A stretch of DNA of 64,000 nt from Hyparrhenia diplandra (GCA_015847255.1 JADLZK010008406.1:16650-80649), one strand, 5' to 3'; positions 33,818 through 45,738 are shown, counted from the stretch's first letter. Made by a program: numbers and translations. The notes: generated from the sequence alone by a model not told the origin.

Positions 33818-35160
33818 ATTCATGAGAAGATTTAGCCTTAGTCAAACACAAGGCTCCCAGATTTCAGTGCATAGCAATTTGAAAGTATGACCTCGACTTT
33901 ATTTGGTGCGAAATGGCCCAAGCTATTCATGATGCACCAAATTACTTTATACCAACACAGCAGAATGTCTCCTCCGCTGGGAAGATGGGTTGTTACCACT
34001 TACCGAATGGAGTAAATGACATCACAAAAAGTTTCTACTGATTTTGTTAGAACTTATTTATTTTGTCTATATGTAAGGGTCGTAAAGGGTCTATCAAATT
34101 TAAGGATCGGGCTCAATAAAAAGTCGGGTTATAAAATTATATAATTTTTAAACTAAAGATAGATAGAGCTTAAGTTGAATTGTGAATGAGGAATGAAGGC
34201 CATGATCTATTACCACCCTTATCTGTATGCCCTTAGTTTCTCATAGGGCTTAAGCAATCAAGTCTTACAATATGTAATTAACTTATTTCTTTTGTTCCAC
34301 CATGACAAAAGGAAGGGATTAATATTTTAATCGAAGCATATTAGCTCTGAATAGTGATTAAACCAGACCTAGATCTTCCTACTTGTGCCGGAGCACACAA
34401 TCGAACATGACGAATTTTATAGTTTAATCGAATATACGGGAACAACATATTGCAAAGAAAAATCCACATGACAATCCACCCAATTTCTTGGAGACGAGAA
34501 AAAAAAAAACATCTGCAACAAGGTAGGAAATAACAGAGGATTGGCTCGGTTAAAAATAGATTAGTGCCTAATGCAGGGAAAGGTTAGGTTTCCCTATGAG
34601 TGGACCCTAGGAAATTAAACCTGGAGCGAGCTAGGACTCAACGTTGAGTTGAACAAGCACGAAGGCGAAGATGGCACGAGGCGACGAGGGAGTGACGGAG
34701 AGGAGAGGAACGAGTATTGCCTGCGACGAGGTGGCCACCGATGAGGCTCCAAGAGTTCCAGGTGAGTCCCCCTTCCTGGTCTACGGAAGAGGGAGGGACA
34801 CCGCAGCATTCATGAGGATGCCATGTTCTCCAGCTCCACTCGCCACTGGGCTACATCTACCACCCTCTGTCGTTGTGAAGTACTCCCTCCGTCTCGAAAT
34901 AATTGCACGTCTCACTCAAACCTTTCCAACTTTGACCACATGTATAGAAAATCATAATCATGTTTTCCATGTGTAATATCATTAGATTGATATTGGAACA
35001 TACTTCCGTACTAAATTTATTTGAAGATCTAAATATCGATATTATTTTTTATATATTTGGTCAAAGTTTAAAGATTGTGACTTCTCGAGAAGCAAGATGT
35101 GCAATTATTTTTGAGGCGGGGGCTTAGCTTGTCGGCGGCTCCCCGACGAGGCCCTGCAGT
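33818..35160 (-). pseudogene. second copy of OSB exon 1 block, split by a Stowaway
   Basis: Diverged duplicate of unit 1. OSB exon 1 homology (plus strand 34615-34880, including ggccaccgatgaggctccaagagttccag and gttgtgaag; words given in part) is interrupted at 34881 by a MITE and resumes at about 35127 (ggcggctccccgacgaggcc). The reverse-strand start codon of unit 1 is replaced by gactgcagg here, and no OB-fold or PDF exon follows, so it cannot code for OSB. Confidence 0.75.
34883..35124. mobile_element. Stowaway MITE inside duplicated exon
   Basis: Left ctccctccgtctcgaaataa and reverse-complemented right gcccccgcctcaaaaataat are imperfect inverted repeats flanked by TA (34881-34882, 35125-35126). 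Both flanks match contiguous sequence in unit 1 (near 32557-32620), giving an empty-site comparison. Confidence 0.8.
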
Positions 35161-35203
35161 CGAAGTTGTCTCGTTGTTTTTTTTAAATCTGATGTGGGAG
35201 CGG

Positions 35204-36235
35204 TGGGTTTCTAGAAACATAACTAATAAACAAATGGCTCCTATCCAAAAAAAATAAATAAATAAACAAATGGTTTGCACAAAAAAGAAAAACAACTAAA
35301 TGGGCTTTTCTGCGATTCTCACTAGGCCCGACACTGCATTTGGGCCTTGGGTTTCGAATGGGAAAAGGTTTTTTTTTTTTTGCAGTAGTGAAAAAGTGTT
35401 ACTAAGCTGTTCCCATGGACTAGCAAAATCAAAATAGCTCTTGGATCATCTCAATGGGTTCAGAAACTAGACGTTTCTCTGGATCATCATAGCTTACTTC
35501 CACATATCCACTCAGAGGAAAGTCTTTTTCATAATGGATGACCCTCGTAATCAACCTAGAAATCTAGAACCTTGGATATCATTTATAGAAAATAAAAAAA
35601 TTCAGACCTCTACAACCAATCGTACACAGCCAAACCTTGGATTCCGTAAAAAAATGGAACCTATATGAGATGCGAGTTATGATGGTTTAGGAAATGAAAT
35701 ATTATCATTTTCCTAGGTTTTGGCGAATGCGCTTGAAGTAAGGATACACACATGCAATTGATAAAATAGCATTTTCTTATATGCAAGCTTTCTTATTACA
35801 TTGGGGGTAGTTTTGTAATTTTATGTCATACTAGCTAACATCCTATTCGAAACATAACCTACCCTCCCCATTTGCATAAACCGAATAAATAACTACTGTA
35901 ATAAAAATAAATAAAATAAATGCTGATAAGGGGGCGATTTGGGTTTCTAGAAACAAAAATAACTATTGAAATAAATAAATGGTTTGCAAAAAAAAAAAAA
36001 CACAACTAAATGGGCTTTGATGCCATTCTCACTGGGCCCGACACTATATTTGGGCCTTGGGTTTGGTGGACATAGATTTGAATGGAAAAGGGGTTACGAA
36101 CCTAAAAGTCATTTTCTTATATGCAAACTTTCTTATTACATAGGGGTAGTTTTGTAACTTTATGTTATACTGGTTAACATCCTATTCCAAACATAACATA
36201 GCCTCACCATTCCCCATTTGGATAAACCGGCGGGA
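35204..36235. repeat. tandem duplication, left unit enlarged by an insert
   Basis: The segment at 35204-35890 and that at 35944-36235 share, in order, tttctagaaaca, aactaaatgggctt, cattctcact-gggcccgacact (35315-35345 and 36019-36050, variants), tttgggccttgggttt, cattttcttatatgcaa and catcctattc. The left unit has about 400 bp extra (about 35370-35765) that starts with a T-run at 35369-35381, suggesting a retroelement insert. Confidence 0.7.
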
Positions 36236-37104
36236 AATAAGCCAATCATTTTCCTATTACAAACTCTATTATTTTCCCAAACCCTCAAACTAAACATCGG
36301 ATTCGGTATTCCAACACATATTTCCCTTCCTTGCCTCTCATTTCCTACAATTGAAGTGTCACATCAATGCTTGCATGGAATTGCAATAGAAAAGTTTGCA
36401 GTATTTGGTATGCTTAAAATATGTCATAATAATAATGTGACTTCACATAGCTTGATTGTTGTCAAGACTCGGTGCCATACTCTCTTCTTCACCATATAGT
36501 TGTGGTCCATCGGCTCCGAAGTTGTCACTTTCCCTTCACCGCTGCTTGGTCCTTTGAAGCCCTTTCCTTGCTATATATATTCACCCTCTCAAGCCATCCC
36601 AACTCCCAAGACACATGGTGATTTGAATCAATAATAAGTATACAATGAAATCCATTTTCATATTCTTTGATTTCCAAAGCAAGTTATCAAAGTGAGACCA
36701 TTCTATATGCATAACCTTATGTCTCATTGATCATTTTCAATTCCATTTGCATTGTTATCCTCCTACTTAAACTAGATTGTTTCCACAACAATACACCATT
36801 TTGGCTTTCATTTCAACACAATATGGAATACCATCAAGTTTTTCCTTCTTGTTGAACCTTTGATACACTTCAAATCATACAACAAATCATATCTCCAAGT
36901 ATACAAAATCTAATTAAATCCATGTTCAACATTTAGCGAACCTGTTAGACCTTTTAATCATGTTGATTAAATCCACCAAATTAATTAAAAATTAAAATCC
37001 ACTAAAGGGTTATGTACTTGCATGATCTAGTGCTTAGTTTTGCTAGGATTCACCTAGTAGGAGCATTGACATTGATCAAGTGATAAGCAATCGATCCAAG
37101 ACTA
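36236..37104. other. AT-rich intergenic DNA with a promoter-like TATA
   Basis: A ctatatatattcaccctctc word near 36571-36590 followed by a pyrimidine-rich stretch resembles a plant core promoter and leader, but no gene follows it. Otherwise no coding support. Confidence 0.35.
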
Positions 37105-37578
37105 TTGACTAGGAACCAGAGGGCCATGATGAATAGCTTGGCAGAATGCCCTACTAAAGAGAAAGCAGTGGTGGATAGAGAAGAGAAGAGGACACAATAT
37201 TTGGACATCTGTTGTTTGGTGCATAAGTTTCAGTTTTGTCAATTGGTGCGTAATCTACTTCAGCAATGGGGAGAAGTTGTTCAAGAAAATGAAGCTATGC
37301 AGACTGTAGCAACTAATTTAGCACACGTCGATGATGCACAACCAGCAGAACTAAAACAAGAAGATGGAGGTGTCAGCCTTATCATGGAATTTAACCCGCA
37401 TGTTCACATTGTAGCTGATCCGACTCTTAGATTGCCAATTGAAAGATTTCATCCTAATGTTCAATCGGATGTTAGAAGGGGTTATTTATTGAGAGGTCCG
37501 ACACAACTCACTTTGGACATAATTATACTCGCAAGCGTGTTGATTATGATTGGTGTGAATGCGGTGCATTGCGAATAA
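37105..37578 (+). pseudogene. hAT (TTF-type) transposase N-terminal fragment
   Basis: The segment of the frame reading HVHIVADPTLRLPIERFHPN then VQSDVRRGYLLRGPTQ matches the region typical of plant hAT-like proteins with a TTF-type zinc finger (pattern: D-P-x-x-R-x-P-I-x-x-Y/F-H-P-N, then R-R-x-Y-L-x-x-G-P-x-Q). The rest of the transposase, including the zinc finger and the dimerisation domain, is absent downstream, so this is a 5' remnant. The first half of the ORF is not recognisable. Confidence 0.6.
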
Positions 37579-38289
37579 GATGTCTTATTGGTTTATTTTC
37601 TCGTTGGATTTCGCCCCGACTAAATTTTTTTCTGGGTCCGTCATTGGTGCGTGTCAGTTTTATGGACATGTAGTACTATGGTTAAAACTTGCTTGTTGTT
37701 GTGGTCATCAATTTGTCAACATGCACGGTAATGTTTGGATGGTATCTATTTTTGAACTTGGTAATGTATGAAAAATACTTAATTTGTGAACTCGACAATA
37801 ATATGTTATGGATGGTACTACTCAACTTGTAATGATATATACACACAATGTACGTGCCTGTTATGTACATGGATTGTGTTATTCAGAACAGAGTGGATTG
37901 CTTGAAACAACATTTCATATGTTTTCCTCACATTATAACACATACAACTCATCTAACTAACTACTTCAATGAAAATGAAAAATATAGGTAGGTTCCACCC
38001 CTCCAGACTTCTTTCAAACAAAGAAACCACTAAAAAATGATATTCCAATTACAGTCTATTTTCATTTGGAAATATAGATACAAAAGAAACCCGTTACTTT
38101 GCACAATAGAAATTTATTTGTATAATTATATTCTCTTGATCTCGTAATAAATCAAATGCTAAAGTTATTCTAAGTTAGACCTCTTTTTCTATAGAGAAAA
38201 TATATGTTATCAAATATATAAGGCTATCATGAAAATTTATTCTATGGTTTATCTCTAATAATACTAATAAATTTTCCTAAAAAATTGGT
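37579..38289. other. AT-rich DNA
   Basis: No gene support; likely remains of the same hAT-type element or of degraded transposons. Confidence 0.45.
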
Positions 38290-39240
38290 CAAATCAAATC
38301 CAGAAAAGTTTGACCAAGTCTAGTAATTCGGTAATGCTGTAACTGGAGCGTCCGATCTCTGCATCTTCGATCGGACGCCCATCGCCGAAATAGCCCGGCC
38401 CAACAGCGGCGCTGGCCCTCGGACATCGTTGAACGGCGGTAAATAAAAATAAAATTATTTTTATTTCCTCCCCAAATCCCCATTTCCGCATCGGGGTGCC
38501 TCATTCGCCGTCTTCGCCGGGATCCTCTCGCCCAGCGGGCTCCACTGGTCTCATTGCGGGGAATCCTCTCCGCCAAGCAGCGGTGGAGTGCGGAACGCGG
38601 TGATCCTCTCCACCGCCGTCGCCTTCAACAAGCCGCCCGTTGCGGGGTCGCGTCTCCATCGACGGCGTCGTCGCCGAATGACCTCGCCCGCGAGGTTCCT
38701 CTCCGCGGGGGATTCGCTCGCCCGGCGGGCTCATTGATTGTTCTTTGGGATCCTCTCCGCCCGCGAAGGGGCGGGCAGCGGATCCTCTCCGCCGGCTCGG
38801 GCGTCGTTCCGGGGTGCGCATCTCCAGGCTGCGTTTAGTCTCCAATTGACCTCCCCACGGCTGGCGCTGGCGGGGGCTGCCTTCATCGCAGCGCGCGCCG
38901 TGTCTTCATCCTCTCTCTCGCGGGGTAGTCGCGCCCATCCGGTGTCGCATCTCGGCCGCCGCCGGCTTCATCGGCGATTTGCCTATCCGCCGCGTCGGCG
39001 TCGTCCGGTCGAGGCCCCCGCCCAGCGCGGCGATGCCGTAGCCGACGCCGCCCCTGGCGCCAGCGTCTTCCTCCTCCATCTCTGGCGATGGTGCGGACTG
39101 AAGATGCCGAAGGTCAACCGCCCGATGGATGGCGTATCCACGAGGCGCTACGGTTCGGACGGTGGCGGCGACGCGGCGGTGATGAGCTGCACCTTCCCGT
39201 CGTTAATCGTCGTCGTCGTGTGGTTATCGGGAAGGTGAAA
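38290..39240. other. GC-rich island with repeated gatcctctccgcc motif
   Basis: The word gatcctctc(c)gcc recurs several times (near 38521, 38560, 38612, 38752, 38780). ORFs are open on both strands as expected of GC-rich low-complexity DNA, and none has a domain I recognise. It could be a gene fragment captured by a transposon or a CpG-rich promoter region. It lies at the left edge of the transposon-derived block. Confidence 0.45.
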
Positions 39241-41189
39241 GGTTGACTAAAGGCGGATGGGGCTATGCAGTCTAGGGATCGGCCGCCAATTTGAGAGTGT
39301 CAAGGGTGGAGGAGGGTCACCCGAAGGTGCTGGCGGCAAGCAACCATGCTTGAACAAAGCGCTTCAATGTTTAAGGTGTGAGTAGTTGTTGTGGTTTCTA
39401 TGGAGATTTTGCCGTATATTTTCAGCTTGATGTGGGTTAGGATCTCCTTTTGTCGAGAATGCTAGGGTTTTAGTGTTTAAGTTAGCTGATTGTTCCATTT
39501 TGCATCTCTGAACATACTCCCTATTATAACTGAATTTTTTAGAGCTGCTATATAGTGTAACTATAAACTAGTTCATCAACAGCACACACATTATACTTGT
39601 TTAAGTTGGTTTTACTTGTCAAATTATGGTACATCAAATTGACATGCTAGAAATCAAAAGGAAAAAATATTGATAACATGGTGAATATTTTCTCACGAAC
39701 ATCATGACTGATTATATAACAACATTAGGTAACTTCCTATCTGGTGACTTCCTACCACACCTACCTTGCTTTGCTCTTGGTACGCTAGGTGCTGGCCATA
39801 ACAATGTCACCATTTTCTCTTAGTAACGATAAACAAATCCTTCAAATTAACTAGGTTCATCTAGCATCTATCTACATGTTAGAGAATTTTGACATCTATT
39901 ATTGGCAACTATGTTTCATTAGCAATGTTCCATTTATCATAGTGCTCGTTTTCGAGTTTTCGAAGCGTGTTGTTGCATTGTTGACAATGCAACTTTACAA
40001 GTTGCTTGTCCTTTTCTTGCTACTTAAAACAAGGATTACATTGTATCTCGTTTTTGTCATCTATGTAACCTCATTAGGATTTTTTTTTTTACGGGTGCCC
40101 TGTTTGGCCATGAACGATTACTGAAACATGAACTGAAACAAAAGCAGTTGATCTTATCTTGTCGGGATAGTTAGATGCATATGTTCTATTAGGCTCGGGC
40201 TAATGGAGAAGGTGCTTGAGCTAGATCTTTGGAGATGGAGCGGTTGCCGTTCTAGGAGCGTGCATGGCATGTCCGAGGTAAGGCATATGATTCAAACTTA
40301 TTCCTAACCTATGTTAGGATTAGTGAATAGCATATTGCAAATGGAAACATATGATTATTGAACATGTGACATGTGCTTATGAAGTTTGCAACATGAGTTT
40401 CAAAAGCAACTTGGTGTGGAATTGTAAATGTATTTCTTGTGTTACTATGTTCATATGGTGTAGTCCATGATTCCATTATTGCTACATACATGAGATAATC
40501 TTTGAACAAAATCTTGGAACATGCTCTTCTTTGGAAGCTACTAAGTAGTACTGAGCGATACTACATGAACAGTACTGAAACATGAACTGAAACAAAAACG
40601 AAACAAAGCGCGCCGAGTTGATGTTAATGGCTTTGGATTTAAAAATATGCGAGTTCTCACATTCTATGTTTCTCCTCAAAGTCTATTGTTGAAGTAGCTC
40701 TGTTTGTAGCAATAAAACATAGAATGTGAGAGCGTGAAGCATCAAGCGGTAGTTGCCACTTTGTCTTCATGTTTGTACCAATGAAACATATAAATAGAGC
40801 TTTAGAGACATCTAATAATATTGTTTTGCAACATCGATATATGCAGGGGTTGTTGATGTAGAAATATGCATCAACAAAATTTTTGTGGAGCTGATGCAAA
40901 ATTTGAAACATCGAGCAACAAGAAAGCGATAGTAAACACACCGATCTTTCACAACCCTCCGACACCGTAAGAAGGTTTTACTTCAATAACTTCATATTTT
41001 TTTTTTCTTTGGGATTCTTGGAGATAAATGTATTTGTTGCAATAATGCGCGCGCTTGGGGCATGGGCACCGGCGCCGCAGCGCCGCCTTCTTTACGCAGT
41101 GTGTGGGGAGAGATCAAGAGAGGGTGCTAGGTTACGAAACAAGCGGGGAGAGTGCTAGGGTTATGTGATCTACCCGCATTCTATATTAT
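39241..41189. other. transposon-derived AT-rich DNA left of the inverted repeat
   Basis: It is rich in the words gaaacat and gcaac. The phrase actgaaacatgaactgaaac occurs near 40121 and again near 40569. A segment at 39974-40080 (gttgacaatgcaactttaca, then gttgcttgtc) has a sister at 42936-43040. No intact gene. Confidence 0.55.
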
Positions 41190-41191
41190 TG

Positions 41192-42017
41192 ATTCAAGTT
41201 GTAGTCTTATTTTCTTCATCAAAATGAGTTCATAGCACTAGGTCATATAAAAATAATAATAATAATGTATAGCATTTTACATTGACATTATTCATTTGCT
41301 GCTATCAAAACACCATTATTTATGTTATATAATTATAGTTTTGCACTTGTGTAGTGGGTAATCATTGTTTTACTCATTCAAATATTCTTTATACATGTTA
41401 TCTATGCTATTTCCTCGAGACTATAATTGAATGGATATGTCATTTTACAAAGGCTCAATGTAATTTAATTTCATTATGTTGCATTTACCTCTATTTTTTT
41501 ATGTTGCGTTTACTTGAATCTCTTGTTACATCTCGGTGTTCTTATGAAACGTGAAGATTTCCCCCACCGCATCATCACGTATTTCCTCTAATGAAACATC
41601 CTAGTGTACCCTCTTTTGTTTCAAGTATACGGATTGTATGTTGCTACTAGCTGAATTAGTCGTTTCATCTCAAAATGTGGTCATTTAACTTGATCATTTC
41701 CCCCTTTATTCGTATTTTATTGTTCACTCCTTATAAGAAGATGTTACGTAGGACCATAAACCGGATTTGTGACCTTTAATGGAATTAGTTGCCATTGCAA
41801 CGTCATTTCGATGTAGTTAACACACGTACCATTTATTACTTGCAACAGGCGACTAATACTAGTTAAACATGTCATTAGAAGCATTGCAACATCCTATGTG
41901 AGTAGTTGTAACAGTCCAAATAATACCCGAGTTCAACACGGTCCAAAGACGCCTTTGTAATAAGATATGAGTGGTCGCATAAAGAATAGAGGCATATAAG
42001 ATGTAGGTTCCAAATAT
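41192..42017 (+). repeat. left arm of a large near-perfect inverted repeat
   Basis: About 825 bp beginning agttgtagtcttattttctt and ending with catataagatg and ccaaatat. The right arm (43193-44001), read in reverse complement, follows it almost base for base, with a few small indels (for example gctatttcctcgag against gtcattttcgag). Spacer about 1.2 kb. No target-site duplication is seen outside the arms. Confidence 0.93.
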
Positions 42018-43192
42018 GAGTGTTTTATGTTTTGATGATGTAATAGCTGTTTTGAAATGTCTCTTATATTTTATGTGCTTGTTGCATGACTGCCTTTGTT
42101 TATATATATTTGATTTCATACCGGTCTTGCGTAGTCTATATATTTGCATGACTGCCTTGGCCTTTTGAGAACATATCACTTGCATATATATCCACCTGAG
42201 AATCATGTTTGTACACCCCTTCCATGTTGCATTAGCTGTTTTGAAATGTCTCTTATGTTTTATGTGGTTGTTGCATGACTGCCTTCCTCTAACCATGTTG
42301 TGCATTGCAGGTTGCAAACTTTGGACTTGATGCTTATTCATCCAATGTTCTCAAGCGTGATGTAAAAACATTCAAGTGGGACTACCCAATAGATTACCCG
42401 ACACACAAAAACTTGTATGTATTCTCTTGACACCTCTTGTTTTGATTTTGTGAATCCTAATTTCTTCTCTCATGTATACACATTGACCTTACTGTTTTTT
42501 TGTTTTTTAGGGATGACTATGGCCTCTTTGCGATGTTGTATATGCAGTCATGGAATGGGCAGAAGATGGCTATGCCAAATGACAAGGTTTGTGTTTTCCA
42601 TTGCTCATAGTTGGCTTTGTTTCTTCCAATTCAGCCATTTCGAATTCAGTCATTTTGTTTCTTTTTTCAGGTCGACATGGCTGACTATAGGAAGCTTGTT
42701 CTTCGCGTCAATCATCCTATCGCCTATGAGCGAGGTGTCCGCTGAGGCTTTCATTCGGACCCTCGTCTTGCGTAGTCTTTACATTTAGCACTTGAACAAG
42801 TAATAAACATGTGGCATTTGTCATCTATGTAACCTGTGCCCTCGGATCTACGGATGTAACCTTGTTATGGAATCGGCATTGTTGCATTGGTGATTGTAGT
42901 CCATTGCATGTACCGAACCATCTTGTTTACAGTTGCGGTGTTGACAATGCAACTTTACAAGTTGCTTGTCACCTTTTCCTACTTGAACAATGAATATGAT
43001 TACACTGTATCTGAGTTTCGTCATCATTGAAACCTGTTAAATGATATTTCTAGGCACCCAGCTATGCCATTTATGATGTGATCGTCCATGTTGCATTGGT
43101 CATAGCGTTCTGTTGTATTTTCTTGAACCCTACTGTTGCAGTGATGTTCAACTTTACCAGTTGCTTATCACTTTTTTTTTTCATTGTTTAGA
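42018..43192 (+). other. spacer (loop) of the inverted repeat
   Basis: It contains a direct repeat of about 60 bp (42040-42100 and 42230-42290, with gaaatgtctcttat and gttgcatgactgcc), the Ulp1-like relic, and further gcaacttta repeats. Confidence 0.7.
42311..42745 (+). pseudogene. Ulp1 (C48) protease-like C-terminal relic, catalytic Cys lost
   Basis: Three exon-like segments (42311-42414, 42511-42586, 42671-42745) have matching GT-AG borders and phases. Spliced they read VANFGLDAYSSNVLKRDVKT, then KNLDDYGLFAMLYMQSWNGQ, then KVDMADYRKLVLRVNHPIAY, ending in TGA. This resembles the C-terminal part of SUMO-protease-like Ulp1 domains that plant Mutator-like and other DNA transposons carry. In functional members the catalytic Cys is in an NDCG-type motif; here the aligned position is Tyr (DDYG), so it cannot be an active peptidase. 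The His/Asp part of the domain is not found upstream. It lies in the loop of the big inverted repeat. Confidence 0.7.
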
Positions 43193-44001
43193 AATATTTG
43201 GAGCCCATCTTATATGCCTCTATTCTTTATGCAACCACTCATATCTTATTACAAGTGCGTCTTTGGACCGTGTTGAACGGTATTATTTGGACTGTTACAA
43301 CTACTCACATAGGATGTTGCAATGCTTCTAATGACATGTTTAACTAGTATTAGTCGCCTGTTGCAAGTAATAAATGGTACGTGTGTTAACTACATCGAAA
43401 TGACGTTGCAATGGCAACTAATTCCATTAAAGGTCACAAATCCGGTTGCGGTCCTACGTAACATCTTCTTATAAGGAGTGAACAATAAAATACGTAACAG
43501 TGGGGAAATGATCAAGTTAAATGACCACATTTTGAGATGAAACGACTAATTCAGCTAGTAGCAACATACAATCCGTATACTTGAAACAGTAGGTACACTA
43601 GGATGTTTCATTAGAGGAAATACAGATGATGCAGTGGGGAAATCTTCACGTTTCATAAGAACACTGAGATGTAACAGCAGATTCAAGTAAACGCAACATA
43701 AAAATAGAGGTAAATGCAACATAATGAAATTAAATTACATTGAGCCTTTGTAAAATGACATATCCATTCAATTATAGTCTCGAAAATGACATACATAACA
43801 TGTATAAAGAATATTTGAATGAGTAAAACAATGATTACCCACTACACAAGTGCAAAACTATAATTATATAACATAAATAATGGTGTTTTGATAGCAGCAA
43901 CGAATAATGTCAATGTAAAATGCTATACATTATTATTATTATTTTTATATGACCTAGTGCTATGAACTCATTTTGATGAAGAAAATAAGACTACAACTTC
44001 A
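43193..44001 (-). repeat. right arm of the large inverted repeat
   Basis: Reverse complement of 41192-42017 with only scattered differences (for example tgttcaacacggtccaaagacg kept, acctactgtttc against accctcttttgtttc). Beyond it (44030-44110) a short imperfect repeat of part of the arm (tatagtctcggaaaatggcat) shows earlier local duplication. Confidence 0.93.
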
Positions 44002-44480
44002 ACTCTGTTCTTTCAATGCCTTTAACACAAATATAAAGAATATTTGTATGCCTTTGTAATTTCACCTATTCATTCGATTATAGTCTCGGAAAATGGCATA
44101 CAGAACACAAGGGGGTATTTTTGATTGTTTTTCCCTGATCATTAAACTAATCCAAAGACGGAGAGAGCGCTACTAAACAACAGGCCAGTAATTTAGTTAT
44201 TCATCGTTCAGTAATTTCACATTGCTTTTTACATTTGAACCAACCAATTATCCTTCAGCAATTCATGCGCTCAAAAGATTTTCAGAACTTACATACTCAT
44301 CTATCTAATGCCAGTAATGAGATGATACATATAGCATCCTCTTCAGGTACTCCGACGAGACGCTAGTGACACCCGCACTATCCATTTCATAATCAATTCA
44401 ACCCATTCTGATGCCAAAGCGGCTTCACCTAATCATCTGATGAGCACCGGGGCTGCGGATTTCATAATAAAACAATGGGA
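44002..44480. other. AT-rich DNA right of the inverted repeat
   Basis: A partial echo of arm sequence near 44030-44110. No gene support. Confidence 0.45.
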
Positions 44481-45020
44481 AATGATATGTAGGGGATGAG
44501 GCTCCCGTCGCCTCAATATTCGCTGCTCGCCTAGCATCTCGAGCCACCCAGCCTTGCGCCATCGTAGCTCGCCGAAGCCAGCGAGCCGCCGCTGCTCTTA
44601 GGCTGGCCGCTCGACGCGCCGCAGCTCGCCGGACTTTGGGGGAAGGCTCGCCCTGCTCCGCGCGCACGCCGCTGCTCGATCCACGCGCGCTGCTCTCCGC
44701 TGCTCCGCGCGCCGCTCGCCGCTCGCCGCTGCTCCGCGCGCCGCTGGCCGAGCTCGCCAGCACCACGAGCTGGGGCGATGGAGGCGGGGAGACCTCCTCC
44801 CAGAGCAGCGCGCAGAGCGCGAAGGGGCAGAGTGGCTCGCTGGCGACGGGCGCGGGCGCCGAGGAAGCCGGGCTCGTGCGGTGGGGAAGAAACGGGGCTC
44901 GAGCGGAGCAGCACGCGACGGGAACGGGTCAGTTCCTTCGTGGGCTCTACTTGACACCGTCCGATGGGCCTGAGGATGGTAGGACGTCCCAGCGCCAGCG
45001 TGACCCTAGTAATTAGTTCA
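44480..45020. other. GC-rich low-complexity island
   Basis: Repeated gctgctccgcgcgccgctcg-type words produce open frames in all directions, none of which looks like a protein family. Mirror of the GC-rich island at 38.3-39.2 kb on the other side of the transposon-derived block. Confidence 0.4.
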
Positions 45021-45738
45021 CCGGGCCGTTGCAGATATTACCTCTCCACGATCGCTTCCGTTAAAAGGAGGCTGTTGAGATCCAACTTCATTCAACCATC
45101 ACTTGAGCTGAGGTGCCGTCGTCGTCCTATCGAATTGTACGGCCAGCATTTTGAATGGCTAGTTCAACTACCCCGGGCCCACGCGCCCGATCGATCGCGG
45201 TCGGTGCCCCTTCCCTTCCCTTCCCCAGGCGAGCTGAGCGAACGACCCCGCAGCACCTGGAGCGCTCTGGACCGCCCTCCCGCAGAATTCCAGATCACGC
45301 ATCTCCCTCCCCCCCTCCCTCCCTCTATCTCTCCGCGTCCTCTCCTCCTCCCCGCCGCCGGCCCCTGCGTCGATCGTGGAGTCGAGAGATCCCCTCCGGC
45401 CCGGCCGCCATGAACAAGTGATACTCCCTTCTCGTCGTCCCGGCCAGCTTGGGGTAAGTAAGAATCATGCGCGTGCGCGTGCCCTAGCAATTAAGTCATG
45501 TGCGCGGAACAATCGTCCGTCCAAATCCCCCCTCTCTTTCTCTTCCTTTCCTGGATCCATACGACATGCGCGCGGCGCGTGTTGCGGTGTTTAGAATTCC
45601 GTCGATCTCGATCACCCCTGTAGTACTCATTTCCACGTCTCTGTATGTCGTCAGCGAACACAGGAGAGGAGGAGGAGGAGGAGAAGGAAGCGGGAGCCGT
45701 CCTCCCGCTGGCAGCGGCGGCGGCGAGGCAGGAGGAGG
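45021..45738 (+). promoter_or_regulatory. 5' region of the LOB-domain gene
   Basis: Pyrimidine-rich leader (tctctttctcttcctttcct near 45533; ccctccctccctctatctct near 45310). No confident TATA box. A short in-leader ATG frame (45645) overlaps the main start, so it could act as an uORF if the frames are as printed. Confidence 0.4.

Noticed and set aside
36560..36620. TATA-like core promoter
   Set aside because: No gene or conserved ORF follows within a plausible distance, so not called as a promoter.
41192..44001. Reading the big inverted repeat as TIRs of one MULE or Foldback element
   Set aside because: No direct repeats of 7-11 bases flank the arms and arm ends do not resemble MULE termini; left open as an inverted duplication.
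44425..45016. Several overlapping ORFs over 100 codons in the GC-rich island
   Set aside because: Open on both strands in several frames with repetitive Arg/Ala/Ser composition, as expected from GC-rich low-complexity sequence.
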